DNA of 64,000 nt from Undibacterium cyanobacteriorum (GTDB lineage Bacteria > Pseudomonadota > Gammaproteobacteria > Burkholderiales > Burkholderiaceae_D), in NCBI RefSeq assembly GCF_031326225.1, contig NZ_CP133720.1, forward strand, positions 2,976,001-3,040,000, given 5' to 3'. Of this stretch, positions 33,461 through 43,479 are shown in pieces; within the stretch, counting starts at the first letter, position 1, and every line of letters begins with the position of its first letter. The translations under genes and the position numbers were made by a program. The notes under the pieces were generated by a model. That model made no database searches and was not told the origin of the DNA. It was given only the letters and a program-made list of their open reading frames with translations.

Positions 33461-34912
33461 TTATTGCTTGATCGCTTTCAAGTATTCTGCGCCTGAACCA
33501 AAGCCGATTGGCGAGTTCGCTGCCATCCAAGCAAACACGGTATAAGCGGCAGTCGCCTGATTAATGCGTGCTGGTTCGATCTTATCGAAGGTATCGTCTG
33601 GCGTATGGTGCAAATCGAAATAATCATCGGTTTTTAGAGTCAATCCAAAACTCGCAACGCCGAGAGCTCTGAGGCCTCCCATATCTGGACCAGGGTACGC
33701 ATTATTACCACCAGCGGCGATGCCAAGCGGCGCCAAAACATTATGCATTTGTTTGACTATACCAAAAGCCTCTGGGCGCACGAAAGACGACATTTGGGTG
33801 ACAGGACCTTGACCAGAATCTGCCTCTGAAGCAGCTTGAATTGCAGCCAGCTGCTTTTCATGAGCTTGCGCATAGGCTTTGCCACCGAATAATCCTTGCT
33901 CTTCATTGGCGAACAAAACGACACGAATACTGCGCTTCGGTTTTAAACCGTGACGTTTAATAAACTCTGCAGCGGCCATCGTGATCGCACACCCTGCGCC
34001 GTCATCAATCGCACCAGTACCGAGATCCCAAGAATCTAAATGACCACCAATCAAGACGTATTCATTCGGCAATTCAGATCCGGTAATCTCACCGATCACG
34101 TTATAAGAAGTGTAGGTTGATGCGGCGGCAGAACTCAATTGCAATTTCACGGTCACCGGCTTGCCACGTTTCAGCATACGCACCACCATGTCAGCATCGG
34201 AATTCGACATCGCTGCCGCTGGAATCTTGCTAACACCGTCGTCATAGTTCATCACTCCAGTATGTGGGAAACGATGACTATCTGTGCCCACAGAACGGAT
34301 GATGATGGCAACCGCCCCTTTGCGAGCCGCTTCCGAAGCGCCTTTCGTGCGTCCAGCTTGTACTGCGCCATATTCGGAAGCATTTTGCATTTTGTGATTA
34401 ATGAAAACGATCTTCCCCTTGACCGAATCAGGTGCCGCTGACATCAGTTCTTTCAGGCTCGCGAATTGCACCAGCTCGGCACTCAAACCGTCTGCAGGCG
34501 TTGCCACACTATTCCCCAAAGCGGTTACCAATAAAGGCTGGGGGAAAGGTGCAATAATTTCCGCCTTTTCAATTCCGCGTTGCCAAGTTGGGAAGCTCAC
34601 AGGCTCCTTCCAAACTTTATCAAATCCCAATTCTTTGAATTTGGCTTCAGCCCAAGCGACTGCTCGTGCATCTGCTGGGCTCCCCGCCAAGCGCGGCCCA
34701 ACTTCGGTTGTGAGTGACTCGAGAATGCGGTAACTCGCATTGTCAGCGCGTGCTGCGTCGCGCAACCATGCCGCGGTCTGCAACTCCTTTTCCGAGAAGA
34801 TCGTGGTATCACTCGTTTTCTCTGCAGCGTTGCTCGACACTGCGTAAGTACTGCCTGCGACCATCGCTATCAATGCGAAAGCGCGCAACGCCATTTTGGA
34901 TTTACTGAACAT
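33461..34912 (-). CDS. Secreted M28-family zinc aminopeptidase
   Basis: A 483-residue exported peptidase. Signal peptide about 1-29. A PA-like insert domain (about 130-260) precedes the M28 catalytic domain. Two-zinc ligands can be seen in GGHLDSWD (His about 291), GAIDDGAG (bridging Asp), ANEEQGLFGG (catalytic Glu and Glu ligand), EADSGQG (Asp) and DLHHTPDD (final His). Relatives are plasma glutamate carboxypeptidase-like enzymes that cleave short peptides. It stands alone, divergent from the DUF3579 gene. Confidence 0.9.
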   Translation of the reverse strand: MFSKSKMALRAFALIAMVAGSTYAVSSNAAEKTSDTTIFSEKELQTAAWLRDAARADNASYRILESLTTEVGPRLAGSPADARAVAWAEAKFKELGFDKVWKEPVSFPTWQRGIEKAEIIAPFPQPLLVTALGNSVATPADGLSAELVQFASLKELMSAAPDSVKGKIVFINHKMQNASEYGAVQAGRTKGASEAARKGAVAIIIRSVGTDSHRFPHTGVMNYDDGVSKIPAAAMSNSDADMVVRMLKRGKPVTVKLQLSSAAASTYTSYNVIGEITGSELPNEYVLIGGHLDSWDLGTGAIDDGAGCAITMAAAEFIKRHGLKPKRSIRVVLFANEEQGLFGGKAYAQAHEKQLAAIQAASEADSGQGPVTQMSSFVRPEAFGIVKQMHNVLAPLGIAAGGNNAYPGPDMGGLRALGVASFGLTLKTDDYFDLHHTPDDTFDKIEPARINQATAAYTVFAWMAANSPIGFGSGAEYLKAIKQ

Positions 34913-35421
34913 CCCAACTCCTCACAAATACTGAAATCGTCAACACAAAAACATGCACAATGTTTTTTACTCTTTATCATTACCTTCAGCCATTTACTTT
35001 TGCCAGATTCAGATCCGATCACTCAGATTCACTAACAATTCGCAAAATGAAGCGCACCAAATACCTCCATTTGCTCGACGCTTACGATCATTACAGAACC
35101 AAATAAGTACCAAACCAGCACAAAGTAGGTAATCTCTGCAGACCCCGAAAATCATCACAAAGTTCAATTTACCTTGCAAACAACAGTTGGCTTTGTAATG
35201 GCAATTCCACTTTACTCGCACCAATTTTGCACTATACTTGACGAGATTGCATTTAGGAAATCTTTTAGAGACTTTTCTCGTCGCTGCACACTTACAAGTC
35301 TTCTATAAGATATAATACACAGGTGAAACGCGCTGGAGCTTGAAAGAAGTCTCATCACTTCCACAAACCCAGCAACCATGCGTTAGCGATTCATTATTTA
35401 CGGCTCACATAGATAGCGCAC
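34913..35421. other. 509-bp intergenic region with divergent promoters
   Basis: No gene is supported. A TATAAT at 35311-35316 could be the -10 of the DUF3579 gene, though no good -35 stands 17 bp before it. A minus-strand open frame here (35009-35224) has no ribosome site and no recognisable product. Confidence 0.5.
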
Positions 35422-35754
35422 ATGACCGATTCTTCCGACAAACCAAACAAACCCAAGAATGAATTCTTCATTCAAGGTTTGACCAGTGACGGGAAGCAAT
35501 TTCGCCCGAGTGACTGGGCGGAACGTTTGTGTGGTGCCATGTCGTGTTTTCGTCCTGAAGGCGGACGCAATGCCCACCTCCAGTACTCCCCTTACGTACG
35601 TCCGATTCTCCTGAATGGCGTACGTTCAGTCGTGGTCAATGAGGCTTTGCGCGAGATCGAACCACTCGCCTATCATTTTGTCTTGAGCTTCGCCAAGGAC
35701 AACGACCTGCAGATCATCGACGCATGTCTGCTGCCAGATCCCAAAGATAAGTAA
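35422..35754 (+). CDS. DUF3579 family protein
   Basis: A 110-residue soluble protein of unknown function, found mainly in betaproteobacteria. Recognised by FFIQGLTSDGKQFRPSDWAERLCGAMSCF and LRPI-like central strands. No neighbours suggest a role; it is convergent with the NhaD gene. Confidence 0.82.
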   Translation: MTDSSDKPNKPKNEFFIQGLTSDGKQFRPSDWAERLCGAMSCFRPEGGRNAHLQYSPYVRPILLNGVRSVVVNEALREIEPLAYHFVLSFAKDNDLQIIDACLLPDPKDK

Positions 35755-35824
35755 GACTATCCAAAAAGAAAGCCGTTGTGCTCAGTCTAAGATGAATGAG
35801 CGAGAGGTGTGATTTCCGTCGAAA

Positions 35825-37105
35825 TTAATGCGTCGCATGATATTGCAGAACATAGACGGCCGCGCCGGCCAAATAGCCAATCAGCGCAAGTAGACTAATT
35901 TTGCGCAGGTACCAAGTAAAACTGATCTTCTCCAGCCCCATAGCCGCCACTCCTGCGGCAGAGCCAATGATCAAAATCGAGCCTCCTGTACCTGCACAAT
36001 AGGCAAGGAACTCCCACAAGAAACTATCGGTCGGGAATTGCTCCATGCTATACATTCCCATCGACGCAGCCACCAAAGGCACGTTATCAACCACTGCGCT
36101 CGCCAATCCGATCAGCATCACGATTACGTCTTGTCGTCCCACCGAACGTTCAAGATGATGCGCGAGATCCGCCAACAAATGTGTATGCTCCAACACCGCC
36201 ACCGCTAACAAAATACCGACGAAGAAAATGATCGACGCCATATCAATGCGGGTCAGTGCACTCACAAGTGTCAGACGCTCTTTGTGGACATCCTCTTTTT
36301 CTCGATGAATCAGATCACCAACCAACCATAGAATACCGAGCCCGAATAGAATTCCCATAAAGGGTGGTAAATGGGTAACTGTCTTAAATACCGGCACCAA
36401 CACCAAAATCGAAAGTCCGAGGTAAAACATCACATTACGCTCGAATGGTCCTGCTTGAATTGAAAGTGCATCAATCGATTGCGGAACTTGCACCGCCTTA
36501 CCTCTGACCAAATAGGCGCTTACCAAAAGCGGTAACAAGAGACTCACCAAACTCGGCAAGAAAACCGCTTGCATAATCTTTACCGCAGAAATCTGACCAC
36601 CGATCCATAACATAGTGGTCGTCACATCGCCGATAACGGTCCATGCTCCACCAGAATTGGCGGCAATTACGATTACCCCCGCAAATAGCATTCTGTCTTC
36701 GCGCTCTCCTAGTAATTTCCGCATCAATGAAACCATCACGATGGTCGTCGTCAGGTTGTCGAGTATGGCACTCAAAAAGAATGTAACGCCCCCGACTAGC
36801 AACATCAGCGAAGACAAACTCTTAGTCTTAATACGAGAAGTGATCACCTCAAAACCATGGTGTGCATCAATCACCTCGACAATCGCCATCGCCCCCATTA
36901 AGAAGAAAACGATTTGTGCCGTCGCCATCAAAGAACTTCCAAGCTCATGACTCAATTGATCAGGATTGGTGTGGTACAGGGCATAAACCGTCCACAACAA
37001 ACCCGCTCCAAGTAATGCGGTCGCAGACTTATTAATCTTGAGCGGATGCTCCATGGCGATCGCGATATAGGTCAGCAAAAAGATCACAATCAAAGTCATC
37101 AACAT
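35825..37105 (-). CDS. nhaD: NhaD-type sodium/proton antiporter
   Basis: A 426-residue inner-membrane protein with about 11-13 membrane segments of the ion-transporter superfamily. Family features are ILDNLTTTIVMVSL and AANSGGAWTVIGDVTTTMLW, and the late SAVVDNVPLVAASMGMY. NhaD exports Na+ in exchange for H+. The start is the ATG giving MLMTLIVIF; the frame runs 21 codons further upstream without family similarity. The gene is probably monocistronic. Confidence 0.88.
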   Translation of the reverse strand: MLMTLIVIFLLTYIAIAMEHPLKINKSATALLGAGLLWTVYALYHTNPDQLSHELGSSLMATAQIVFFLMGAMAIVEVIDAHHGFEVITSRIKTKSLSSLMLLVGGVTFFLSAILDNLTTTIVMVSLMRKLLGEREDRMLFAGVIVIAANSGGAWTVIGDVTTTMLWIGGQISAVKIMQAVFLPSLVSLLLPLLVSAYLVRGKAVQVPQSIDALSIQAGPFERNVMFYLGLSILVLVPVFKTVTHLPPFMGILFGLGILWLVGDLIHREKEDVHKERLTLVSALTRIDMASIIFFVGILLAVAVLEHTHLLADLAHHLERSVGRQDVIVMLIGLASAVVDNVPLVAASMGMYSMEQFPTDSFLWEFLAYCAGTGGSILIIGSAAGVAAMGLEKISFTWYLRKISLLALIGYLAGAAVYVLQYHATH

Positions 37106-37230
37106 GGGGCGACACCTTCGGCAATAGAATTCAAGATAATTTAAGAGTCTACCGCAGCTCGTTTGCAACAGGAAGCGCTACATCTAGCATAAGCTCTGCC
37201 ATAATCAGACCTCTTTTCTTGGAGTACTTC

Positions 37231-37689
37231 ATGATCCTTGCTCACATTTCTCAAGAACTTGATCTACCGATGCAAGTTGCGGCGGCGATCGCCCATTTAC
37301 GGGAAACTGATTACAACAACTTCGAGATTGGTCGACATGAAATCAACGAGCGCATGTTCGCACTGGTGCAAGATCCAACCACACAAGACTGGCAACAGGG
37401 TTTCCCAGAGTTCCATCGCAAGCACATCGATGTGCAGTATTTGTTAGAAGGTGAGGAATTGATCGGTTATTTACCGGCCGCGCCACACTACGAAATACGT
37501 CAGGACTTTCTCGAACAAAGAGACATTGCGTTCACAAGCACGCAAGTCAATGAAACGCAGCTCTTTCTGACGCCCGGCATGTACGCTGTGTTCTTCCCCG
37601 GTGAATTGCATCGTCCCTGCCGGTGTGCGTCCATACCGCAAAAAATCAAAAAAGTTGTCATCAAAATCCGAGTCGACTTGAACATTTAA
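37231..37689 (+). CDS. YhcH/YjgK/YiaL family protein
   Basis: A 152-residue cupin-like protein (DUF386). Seen are the DVQYLLEGEELIGY strand pair, LTPGMYAVFFPGELHRPC with metal-type His, and a Lys-rich end VKKVVIKIRV. Family members are linked to sialic acid and other sugar catabolism (YhcH, anomer-related) but also occur alone. The ATG is preferred because GGAG stands 6 bases before it; a start four codons earlier is poorer. No sialic acid genes lie nearby. Confidence 0.85.
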   Translation: MILAHISQELDLPMQVAAAIAHLRETDYNNFEIGRHEINERMFALVQDPTTQDWQQGFPEFHRKHIDVQYLLEGEELIGYLPAAPHYEIRQDFLEQRDIAFTSTQVNETQLFLTPGMYAVFFPGELHRPCRCASIPQKIKKVVIKIRVDLNI

Positions 37690-37898
37690 GGCAGTTCTTC
37701 AAAACTAGCGAGCTTGAAATGATCTGAAGTAAATCGAGCAATTCGATCACTCTTTTTCGCAATCAGTACCCTCATTACAACTTTCCATCACATCGTACTA
37801 ACAAGGAAAAGCAAGTCAGTTTATGCTTATCGAGTAATTTCGCTGCGCCGGCCCCGTTCCGGCCTGCTTTCATTCACCATTCACATGGAGCCCATCGA

Positions 37899-40046
37899 AT
37901 GCAACTCCCCACTTTCCCAGTCAAATCCATCCTCGCATCGAGTATCGCTGCGGGTTTATTCACCTGTTTTTCTCTTTCTGCTTTTGCAGACACGCAAACA
38001 ACTAAATTTCTGATCTTCCTCGAAAATGGCAAACAGGCTGGTGAGCAAGTCGTGCAGCGTCAAGACGACGGACTCACCAAAGTCAGTTTCATCTTCAAAG
38101 ACAATGGTCGCGGACCCGAACTGAAAGAAGAATTTCGCGTGGGCGCCGATGGCTTAGTATCCGAATTCAAAGTCACCGGAACGTCGACCTTTGGCGCCCC
38201 CATTAACGAAAACTTCCGCCGTATAGGTAACCAAGCAGAGTGGCATTCAACCTCGGAAAAAGGTAGCAAACAAGTTGAAGGCTCTGCGCTTTACATTCCG
38301 CTCAACAGTTCATTTGAAACGGGATCGATCGCGGTCTCGGCATTGGCGGCACGTAATGGAGCACCGCTACCACTATTACCAACAGGCTCACTATCACAAA
38401 CCAAAATTGCTGAGTTAGAAGTAAGTAATGGCAAAAGCAAGCAAGTGGTACAGCTCCTCGCACAAACTGGCATTGGACTGTCTCCAAGTTTTTTATGGGC
38501 GACCACCGGCGAAAAACCACGTCTATTCGCTGTCATTGCACCAGGCTACATGAAAGCGATTGAAGAAGGTTGGGAAGCCAACGGCGATGCGATGGCGAAC
38601 ATACAGAAAGGCGCCGAAGCGAAAGTTTTGAAAGATTGGGCGCAGAAGTTACAACATCCATTAAAGGGTCTCACCGTGATCAAGAACGCACGCGTTTTTG
38701 ACAGCGACAAAGCAACAGTTGGAGCGCCCTCTGATGTTTATGTTCTACGTGGTCGTATCGCTGCGATCTTACCCGCTGGCTCACCAATTCGCGGTGCTAA
38801 TCAGGAACTCGATGCCGCTGGTCGCATCCTCGTACCTGGGCTGTTTGATATGCATGGACACGTTGGTCGATGGGACGGTGGTCTGAATATCGCCGCCGGT
38901 GTCACCACTGTGCGCGATTTGGGTAACGAAAACGCTCAAGTACAAGCGATCATTGATGAGGTCGCCGAAGGTAGCTTATTGAGCCCACAGATCGTTCCAA
39001 CCGGGTTTCTCGAGGGTGAAAGCCCCTACTCGGCCAATAATGGTTTTGTAGTGAAAGACTTGGCTGGCGCAAAAAATGCGATTGATTGGTATGCGCAACA
39101 TGGCTATCCACAGTTGAAAATCTATAACTCTTTCCCGAAAGCGATCTTGAAGGAAACAGTGGCGTACGCACATTCGCGCGGCATGCGCGTGTCGGGACAT
39201 ATTCCGGTGGGTTTGCGGGCCTTTGAAGCGATCGAGGCCGGTTACGATGAAATTCAGCATATCAACCAAATCATGTTGAACTTCCTTGCCACGCCAGAAA
39301 CTGATACGCGCACCTTGGATCGGTTTAATTTACCCGCCAAGAAAACGGTCGAGATCGACTTTAATTCGCCTAAGGTCAAAGCCTTTATCAAAACTCTCAA
39401 AGACAAGAAAATCGCACTCGATCCTACGCTAGCGACCTTTGCGTTCTTAAAACAAAAGGACGGTGACGTCAATGAACCATTTGCTTCGATTGCCAGCCAT
39501 ATGCCGCCCGATGTGAGTCGCAGTTTCTCGGTTGGCAGTATGAAAATCGAAGATGATGCTGCCCTCAAAAAACATGAACAATCTTACGCAAAGATGGTTG
39601 AGTTTGTCGGCAAGGTTTATAAAGAGGGTGTGCCGATTGTCGCAGGCACAGATGAGTTAGCTGGCTTCACATTACATTCAGAGCTGGCGATGTTAGTCAA
39701 AGCAGGCTTAACGCCAGCGCAGGCCTTGCAAATTGCGACTAAAAATGGTGCGATCTATACGCGAACAGAAGCGGACCGCGGCTCAATTAAAGTCGGCAAG
39801 CTAGCGGATCTGGTGTTAGTGGATGGAGACCCTACCAAGAATATTGAAGATATTCGAAAAGTGTCATTGGTCATCACCCGCGGTTACTTGATGTATCCAG
39901 AAGAAATCCATCGAACCATGGGGATTGTTCCATTCACGAGCAAGGCGCCTCAATTAGTACCACTGGCACCAGTCTCGTCGAATAAAGCAGTGGGCATCAA
40001 TGAAGCGTTGCTCGGTCGCTATTTCAACACAGCGAAGAAACACTAA
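37899..40046 (+). CDS. Secreted amidohydrolase (imidazolonepropionase-like)
   Basis: A 715-residue exported hydrolase. Signal peptide 1-30 (ending in FADT). About 30-250 is a beta-rich domain of unknown role. The amidohydrolase barrel follows, with GLFDMHGHVGRWD (metal ligands His-x-His), GVTTVRDLG, the His in GHIPVG, and AGTDELAGF (the catalytic-site Asp), ending in the KVGKLADLVLVDGDP beta-sandwich. Relatives include Xaa-Arg/Pro dipeptidases and imidazolonepropionase-like enzymes; the substrate is unknown. GGAG stands 9 bases before the start. Confidence 0.88.
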   Translation: MQLPTFPVKSILASSIAAGLFTCFSLSAFADTQTTKFLIFLENGKQAGEQVVQRQDDGLTKVSFIFKDNGRGPELKEEFRVGADGLVSEFKVTGTSTFGAPINENFRRIGNQAEWHSTSEKGSKQVEGSALYIPLNSSFETGSIAVSALAARNGAPLPLLPTGSLSQTKIAELEVSNGKSKQVVQLLAQTGIGLSPSFLWATTGEKPRLFAVIAPGYMKAIEEGWEANGDAMANIQKGAEAKVLKDWAQKLQHPLKGLTVIKNARVFDSDKATVGAPSDVYVLRGRIAAILPAGSPIRGANQELDAAGRILVPGLFDMHGHVGRWDGGLNIAAGVTTVRDLGNENAQVQAIIDEVAEGSLLSPQIVPTGFLEGESPYSANNGFVVKDLAGAKNAIDWYAQHGYPQLKIYNSFPKAILKETVAYAHSRGMRVSGHIPVGLRAFEAIEAGYDEIQHINQIMLNFLATPETDTRTLDRFNLPAKKTVEIDFNSPKVKAFIKTLKDKKIALDPTLATFAFLKQKDGDVNEPFASIASHMPPDVSRSFSVGSMKIEDDAALKKHEQSYAKMVEFVGKVYKEGVPIVAGTDELAGFTLHSELAMLVKAGLTPAQALQIATKNGAIYTRTEADRGSIKVGKLADLVLVDGDPTKNIEDIRKVSLVITRGYLMYPEEIHRTMGIVPFTSKAPQLVPLAPVSSNKAVGINEALLGRYFNTAKKH

Positions 40047-40106
40047 AATCTCATCTCTTACATTGCAAATGCTCAGGTTTGCCTATTCGATTGCAACGAG
40101 AAGTAT

Positions 40107-40134
40107 GCACTGAACACTGAGCACTGAGCACTGA
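40107..40134 (+). repeat. Four tandem 7-bp repeats
   Basis: GCACTGA occurs four times in a row (one copy ACACTGA) between the convergent amidohydrolase and sppA genes. Confidence 0.7.
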
Positions 40135-40143
40135 GCATCAAAC

Positions 40144-40178
40144 AAAAAGCCACACCGAATTGCACTTTCGGTGTGGCT
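40144..40178 (-). terminator. Rho-independent terminator of sppA
   Basis: Perfect 12-bp stem AGCCACACCGAA with TTCGGTGTGGCT, a 7-base loop and five T after it on the minus strand. It lies 87 bp past the sppA stop; a T run is absent on the plus strand. Confidence 0.85.
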
Positions 40179-40264
40179 CTGGTTCTTGCGGGTCTAGGGC
40201 TGTTATTCGAAGCTACCTAGACTTACCGCCCTTGAGGAAAGCCCTCTTGCAGAGCGAAATCCAC

Positions 40265-42121
40265 TTATTGGGTGCTGCACATACAATGTGCCATCACCAT
40301 ATACCCTTTGTTATCTTTCCTTAAATCTGCCAACCATGAAAGGTCTCTCACCATCTCTGTCGCTGCAGCCGGTGGAACGCCCGTTGGTGTCACCGCGACT
40401 TTGAACTGTTGGTTAACCGCTTGAGCAGCCGACTCACCGAACATACTGAAGAAGCGATCAAACTTTGAAGGCTCGCGTTCGATGTACGCCACACGATAGC
40501 TGTCACCTAATTTTGCCTTCGTCGCAGCGGCTTTCAGCGCATCTTGGAAGCTACCAAGGCGATCTACCAAACCGCGCTCTTTTGCTTGTTCACCCGTCCA
40601 AACACGGCCTTGTGCTACCGCATCGATCTTTTCTGGCGTTGTTTTGCGTGCTGCCGCGGTTTTACTAATGAATTCATGATAGGTATTCTCGATGCCCATT
40701 TGGATCACCTCGCCAAAACGTGGATTCAAAGGACGCAGAGGGTTAAATGAATCTGCTAACCAGGTTGTTGTCGTCCCTGCAGTGTGTACTCCCACCTTAT
40801 CCATCACACGTTCTGCAGTTGGGAAAATCGCAAACACACCAATCGATCCGGTGATGGTCGCTTGATCTGCAATCACTTCATCAGACGACATAGAGATCCA
40901 ATACCCGCCAGAGGCAGCCACATTACCCATGGAGATGATGACGGGCTTGCCAGCCTTTTGCGTCAGTTCCAATTCTTGTCGAATTAATTCGGAAGCAAAG
41001 GCACTACCACCTGGCGAATCAACACGCAATACAACGGCTTTGATTTGGTCGTCTTCACGTGCTTTACGGATCAGGTTTGACGTGGAATTACCGCCAATTT
41101 GGCCGGCTGGCGCACTGCCATCGCTAATCTCACCTTCTGCAACAATCACTCCCACTGCGGGGCCAAATTCCAACTTACGTTGATTGTCGAGATACTCGTC
41201 AAAACTGATCTGCTTAAAGCTCTTGGTCTGCTCATCTTTAGCGCCCATGGCTAACATCATTTGACGCAAGTCATCACGTGTTTTCAGGCCATCGACTAAC
41301 TTAGCGTCGACTGCAAATTGCGCCACACTGCCCTTCGCGGCCTTCAACATTTCTGGCAATTTATTGATGTTATCCATAATCGCACCCGCCTGCATTTTGC
41401 GCGATTTTTCTACATCATCCGTGTAGATCTTCCACATTGCGTTGTACAAGAATGCCTCAGCTTCTGAAGCGGCTGGCGATGGGCCATTCGCGATATAAGG
41501 CTCAGCAAAACTCTTAAAAGTACCAACCTTTAAGACGTTGACCGTAATGCCGATTTTCTCTAAGGCGTCATGATAGTAATTGCGATAGCGACCGAAGCCG
41601 GTCAACATTACACTTCCCATAGGATGCAAATACACTTCGTTCGCATGCGATGCCAAGTAGTATTGGCGTTGATCGAAATTGGTGCCCCATGCGATGACTT
41701 TCTTGCCGCTTGCTTTAAAGCGATCAAGCGCCGCAGCCACCTCTCGCAACATCGACATACCAGCGCCCTGCATGTTATCCAACATCAAAACTGCACTGGT
41801 AATTTTGGGGTCTTTGCTGGCGGCATCGAGAACTGTTAAGACATCACGTAGCTGCGTCGATTTACGCTTGTCGCCTTGCAATTCAGCAATGAAAGCATCA
41901 CTCGCGCTACCGGGATGTTGCTCAACCAAATCACCTTTGAAGTTCAAGATTAAAGCGGTTTTTTCTTCCACTTTAATTTTGTTTGAGGAGAACAAACTGG
42001 TCACAAACAAAATGACGATCAACAAAAAAATGAAATTAATAACGAATCGGCGGCTGCTATCTACTGCGCGCCACACCATGGCAATGCCTTGACCGATACG
42101 TCGAAATGGAGAAACAGCCAT
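40265..42121 (-). CDS. sppA: Signal peptide peptidase SppA, 67 kDa type
   Basis: Inner-membrane serine protease that degrades cleaved signal peptides in the periplasm. The 618 residues match the long SppA. One membrane segment (about 25-45) is followed by two related domains. The N-terminal domain gives the catalytic lysine in GTFKSFAEP (about Lys202) and the C-terminal domain the nucleophile in AASGGYW (about Ser403). Upstream AGGAG is ideally placed. The last residues (MAHCMCSTQ) are unusual but do not affect function. Confidence 0.93.
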   Translation of the reverse strand: MAVSPFRRIGQGIAMVWRAVDSSRRFVINFIFLLIVILFVTSLFSSNKIKVEEKTALILNFKGDLVEQHPGSASDAFIAELQGDKRKSTQLRDVLTVLDAASKDPKITSAVLMLDNMQGAGMSMLREVAAALDRFKASGKKVIAWGTNFDQRQYYLASHANEVYLHPMGSVMLTGFGRYRNYYHDALEKIGITVNVLKVGTFKSFAEPYIANGPSPAASEAEAFLYNAMWKIYTDDVEKSRKMQAGAIMDNINKLPEMLKAAKGSVAQFAVDAKLVDGLKTRDDLRQMMLAMGAKDEQTKSFKQISFDEYLDNQRKLEFGPAVGVIVAEGEISDGSAPAGQIGGNSTSNLIRKAREDDQIKAVVLRVDSPGGSAFASELIRQELELTQKAGKPVIISMGNVAASGGYWISMSSDEVIADQATITGSIGVFAIFPTAERVMDKVGVHTAGTTTTWLADSFNPLRPLNPRFGEVIQMGIENTYHEFISKTAAARKTTPEKIDAVAQGRVWTGEQAKERGLVDRLGSFQDALKAAATKAKLGDSYRVAYIEREPSKFDRFFSMFGESAAQAVNQQFKVAVTPTGVPPAAATEMVRDLSWLADLRKDNKGYMVMAHCMCSTQ

Positions 42122-42227
42122 ACCAACTCCTAATGAGGATTACAAAAAAAGAGAAGCATACACTATTGTGCAAATTACCACTGCCGGAACACAGCAATGC
42201 AATGTAACCGAAGCTATCGCATGACCC

Positions 42228-43292
42228 TCAAGAATAAATGCGACTAAGCAAGGCCGCCAAACGTCGTCCCGCCAAATGAATCCGTTCTGCCTGAATCTTC
42301 TCAAGACGCGCTTGATAACCCGATGGCAATTCAGTATTCCAACGGTCTCCCCGCGCCGTGACAGTCCGCTTGCCAAAGCGAACATCTTTGAACAGCTCTC
42401 TCGCAATTTGCAAATTTTCGTTCGCCCACATTTCTGGTAGACCTCGGATTTGTTCGCCACTGTCCATCGCCATCATCGACGAGGGTGCCGCACTCGCGGT
42501 CTCGAAATTGCGCCAGACATTTTCCTTCACCGCTGGGCTAATTTTGTCCCACATACTGTGCAAATTGGTCTGCTCAAACAACAGTGCGTTACCGCCTGCT
42601 GTGCCACCGGCGCTTTTACCCTGCGGGGCGCGTTCATGAATATCATCCATCATGCGTCCATCATCATCCAAGTAAACGCCCGCCACATGCAAAGGTTGAT
42701 GCACATCGCCTACTAAATGAACCAATAACAATAAAGCCTCAGATTCATTTGCAAAGTGAAAAGGTTCGGCGACCGCTCGTCCTTGTAAGAATTCAATCGC
42801 AGCTTGCATGGCTTGAACGATATCTTCTGACGCACTACCAAATCCGAGATAGGCATAACGCGTCTGCGTTAAGTTCAAATCAGCGTAGTGATAATGTTTA
42901 TGACAACTCTCTCGAGACAGGCTCATTCCAAAGCAACTATCGTGATTTCTTTTCACGAAAGCGATGATCTTCGCCATATCTTCAGGGTTTTCAAAGATTT
43001 TGCAATCAACATAACGTCCTACATTGGCATATTCGAAATTGGCATCCGGATTCACATTTTTCAGACAATCAGCCCATCCCGCGACCTGCGCCAAAGTCCG
43101 CCCTTGCAACATTGACTCAATACGACGCGCGGCAGGCGTATCTTTCAATAGGCGATCAGCCACTGCCCCAACAAGTTCATGGCCTTCTGCGCCCCAAGCC
43201 CACACCGGTGACGGCAGCACCAAACTGATTGACAAGGCGATCGCGGTGGCGCGCTTAAAAATACTTTGAAACCTTACAACGGAGTTTGTCAT
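42228..43292 (-). CDS. Secreted S1/P1-type nuclease
   Basis: A 354-residue exported zinc nuclease. A signal peptide ends at VWA, so the mature protein starts with Trp-Gly (WGAEGHELVG), the N-terminal Trp and its backbone being zinc ligands in this family. Other ligands are visible in GWADCLKN, CHKHYHYADLN, LVHLVGDVHQPLH and NLHSMWD. It would cleave single-stranded DNA or RNA outside the cytoplasm and could supply phosphate or nucleosides. It is divergent from prfC. Confidence 0.9.
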   Translation of the reverse strand: MTNSVVRFQSIFKRATAIALSISLVLPSPVWAWGAEGHELVGAVADRLLKDTPAARRIESMLQGRTLAQVAGWADCLKNVNPDANFEYANVGRYVDCKIFENPEDMAKIIAFVKRNHDSCFGMSLSRESCHKHYHYADLNLTQTRYAYLGFGSASEDIVQAMQAAIEFLQGRAVAEPFHFANESEALLLLVHLVGDVHQPLHVAGVYLDDDGRMMDDIHERAPQGKSAGGTAGGNALLFEQTNLHSMWDKISPAVKENVWRNFETASAAPSSMMAMDSGEQIRGLPEMWANENLQIARELFKDVRFGKRTVTARGDRWNTELPSGYQARLEKIQAERIHLAGRRLAALLSRIYS

Positions 43293-43479
43293 TCAACATT
43301 CTTTCTTGCAAAAAATATACTTTTAATTTCAAGCGAGGACTTTTTTCTCTGTGCATCAACCAGTGTTAAGCCCTTTTAGCTGGGAAATACCTTTCACCGT
43401 TAAATAGAGGGATTCGGTCGCCAGCATGTTAAAATCACAGGTTACACTTTTTTCGCAAGACTATCTTACCGAGTTCCTC

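Noticed and set aside
35009..35224. 71-residue minus-strand frame in the gap upstream of the DUF3579 gene
   Set aside because: Cys/Trp-rich, no ribosome site, no family; considered chance.
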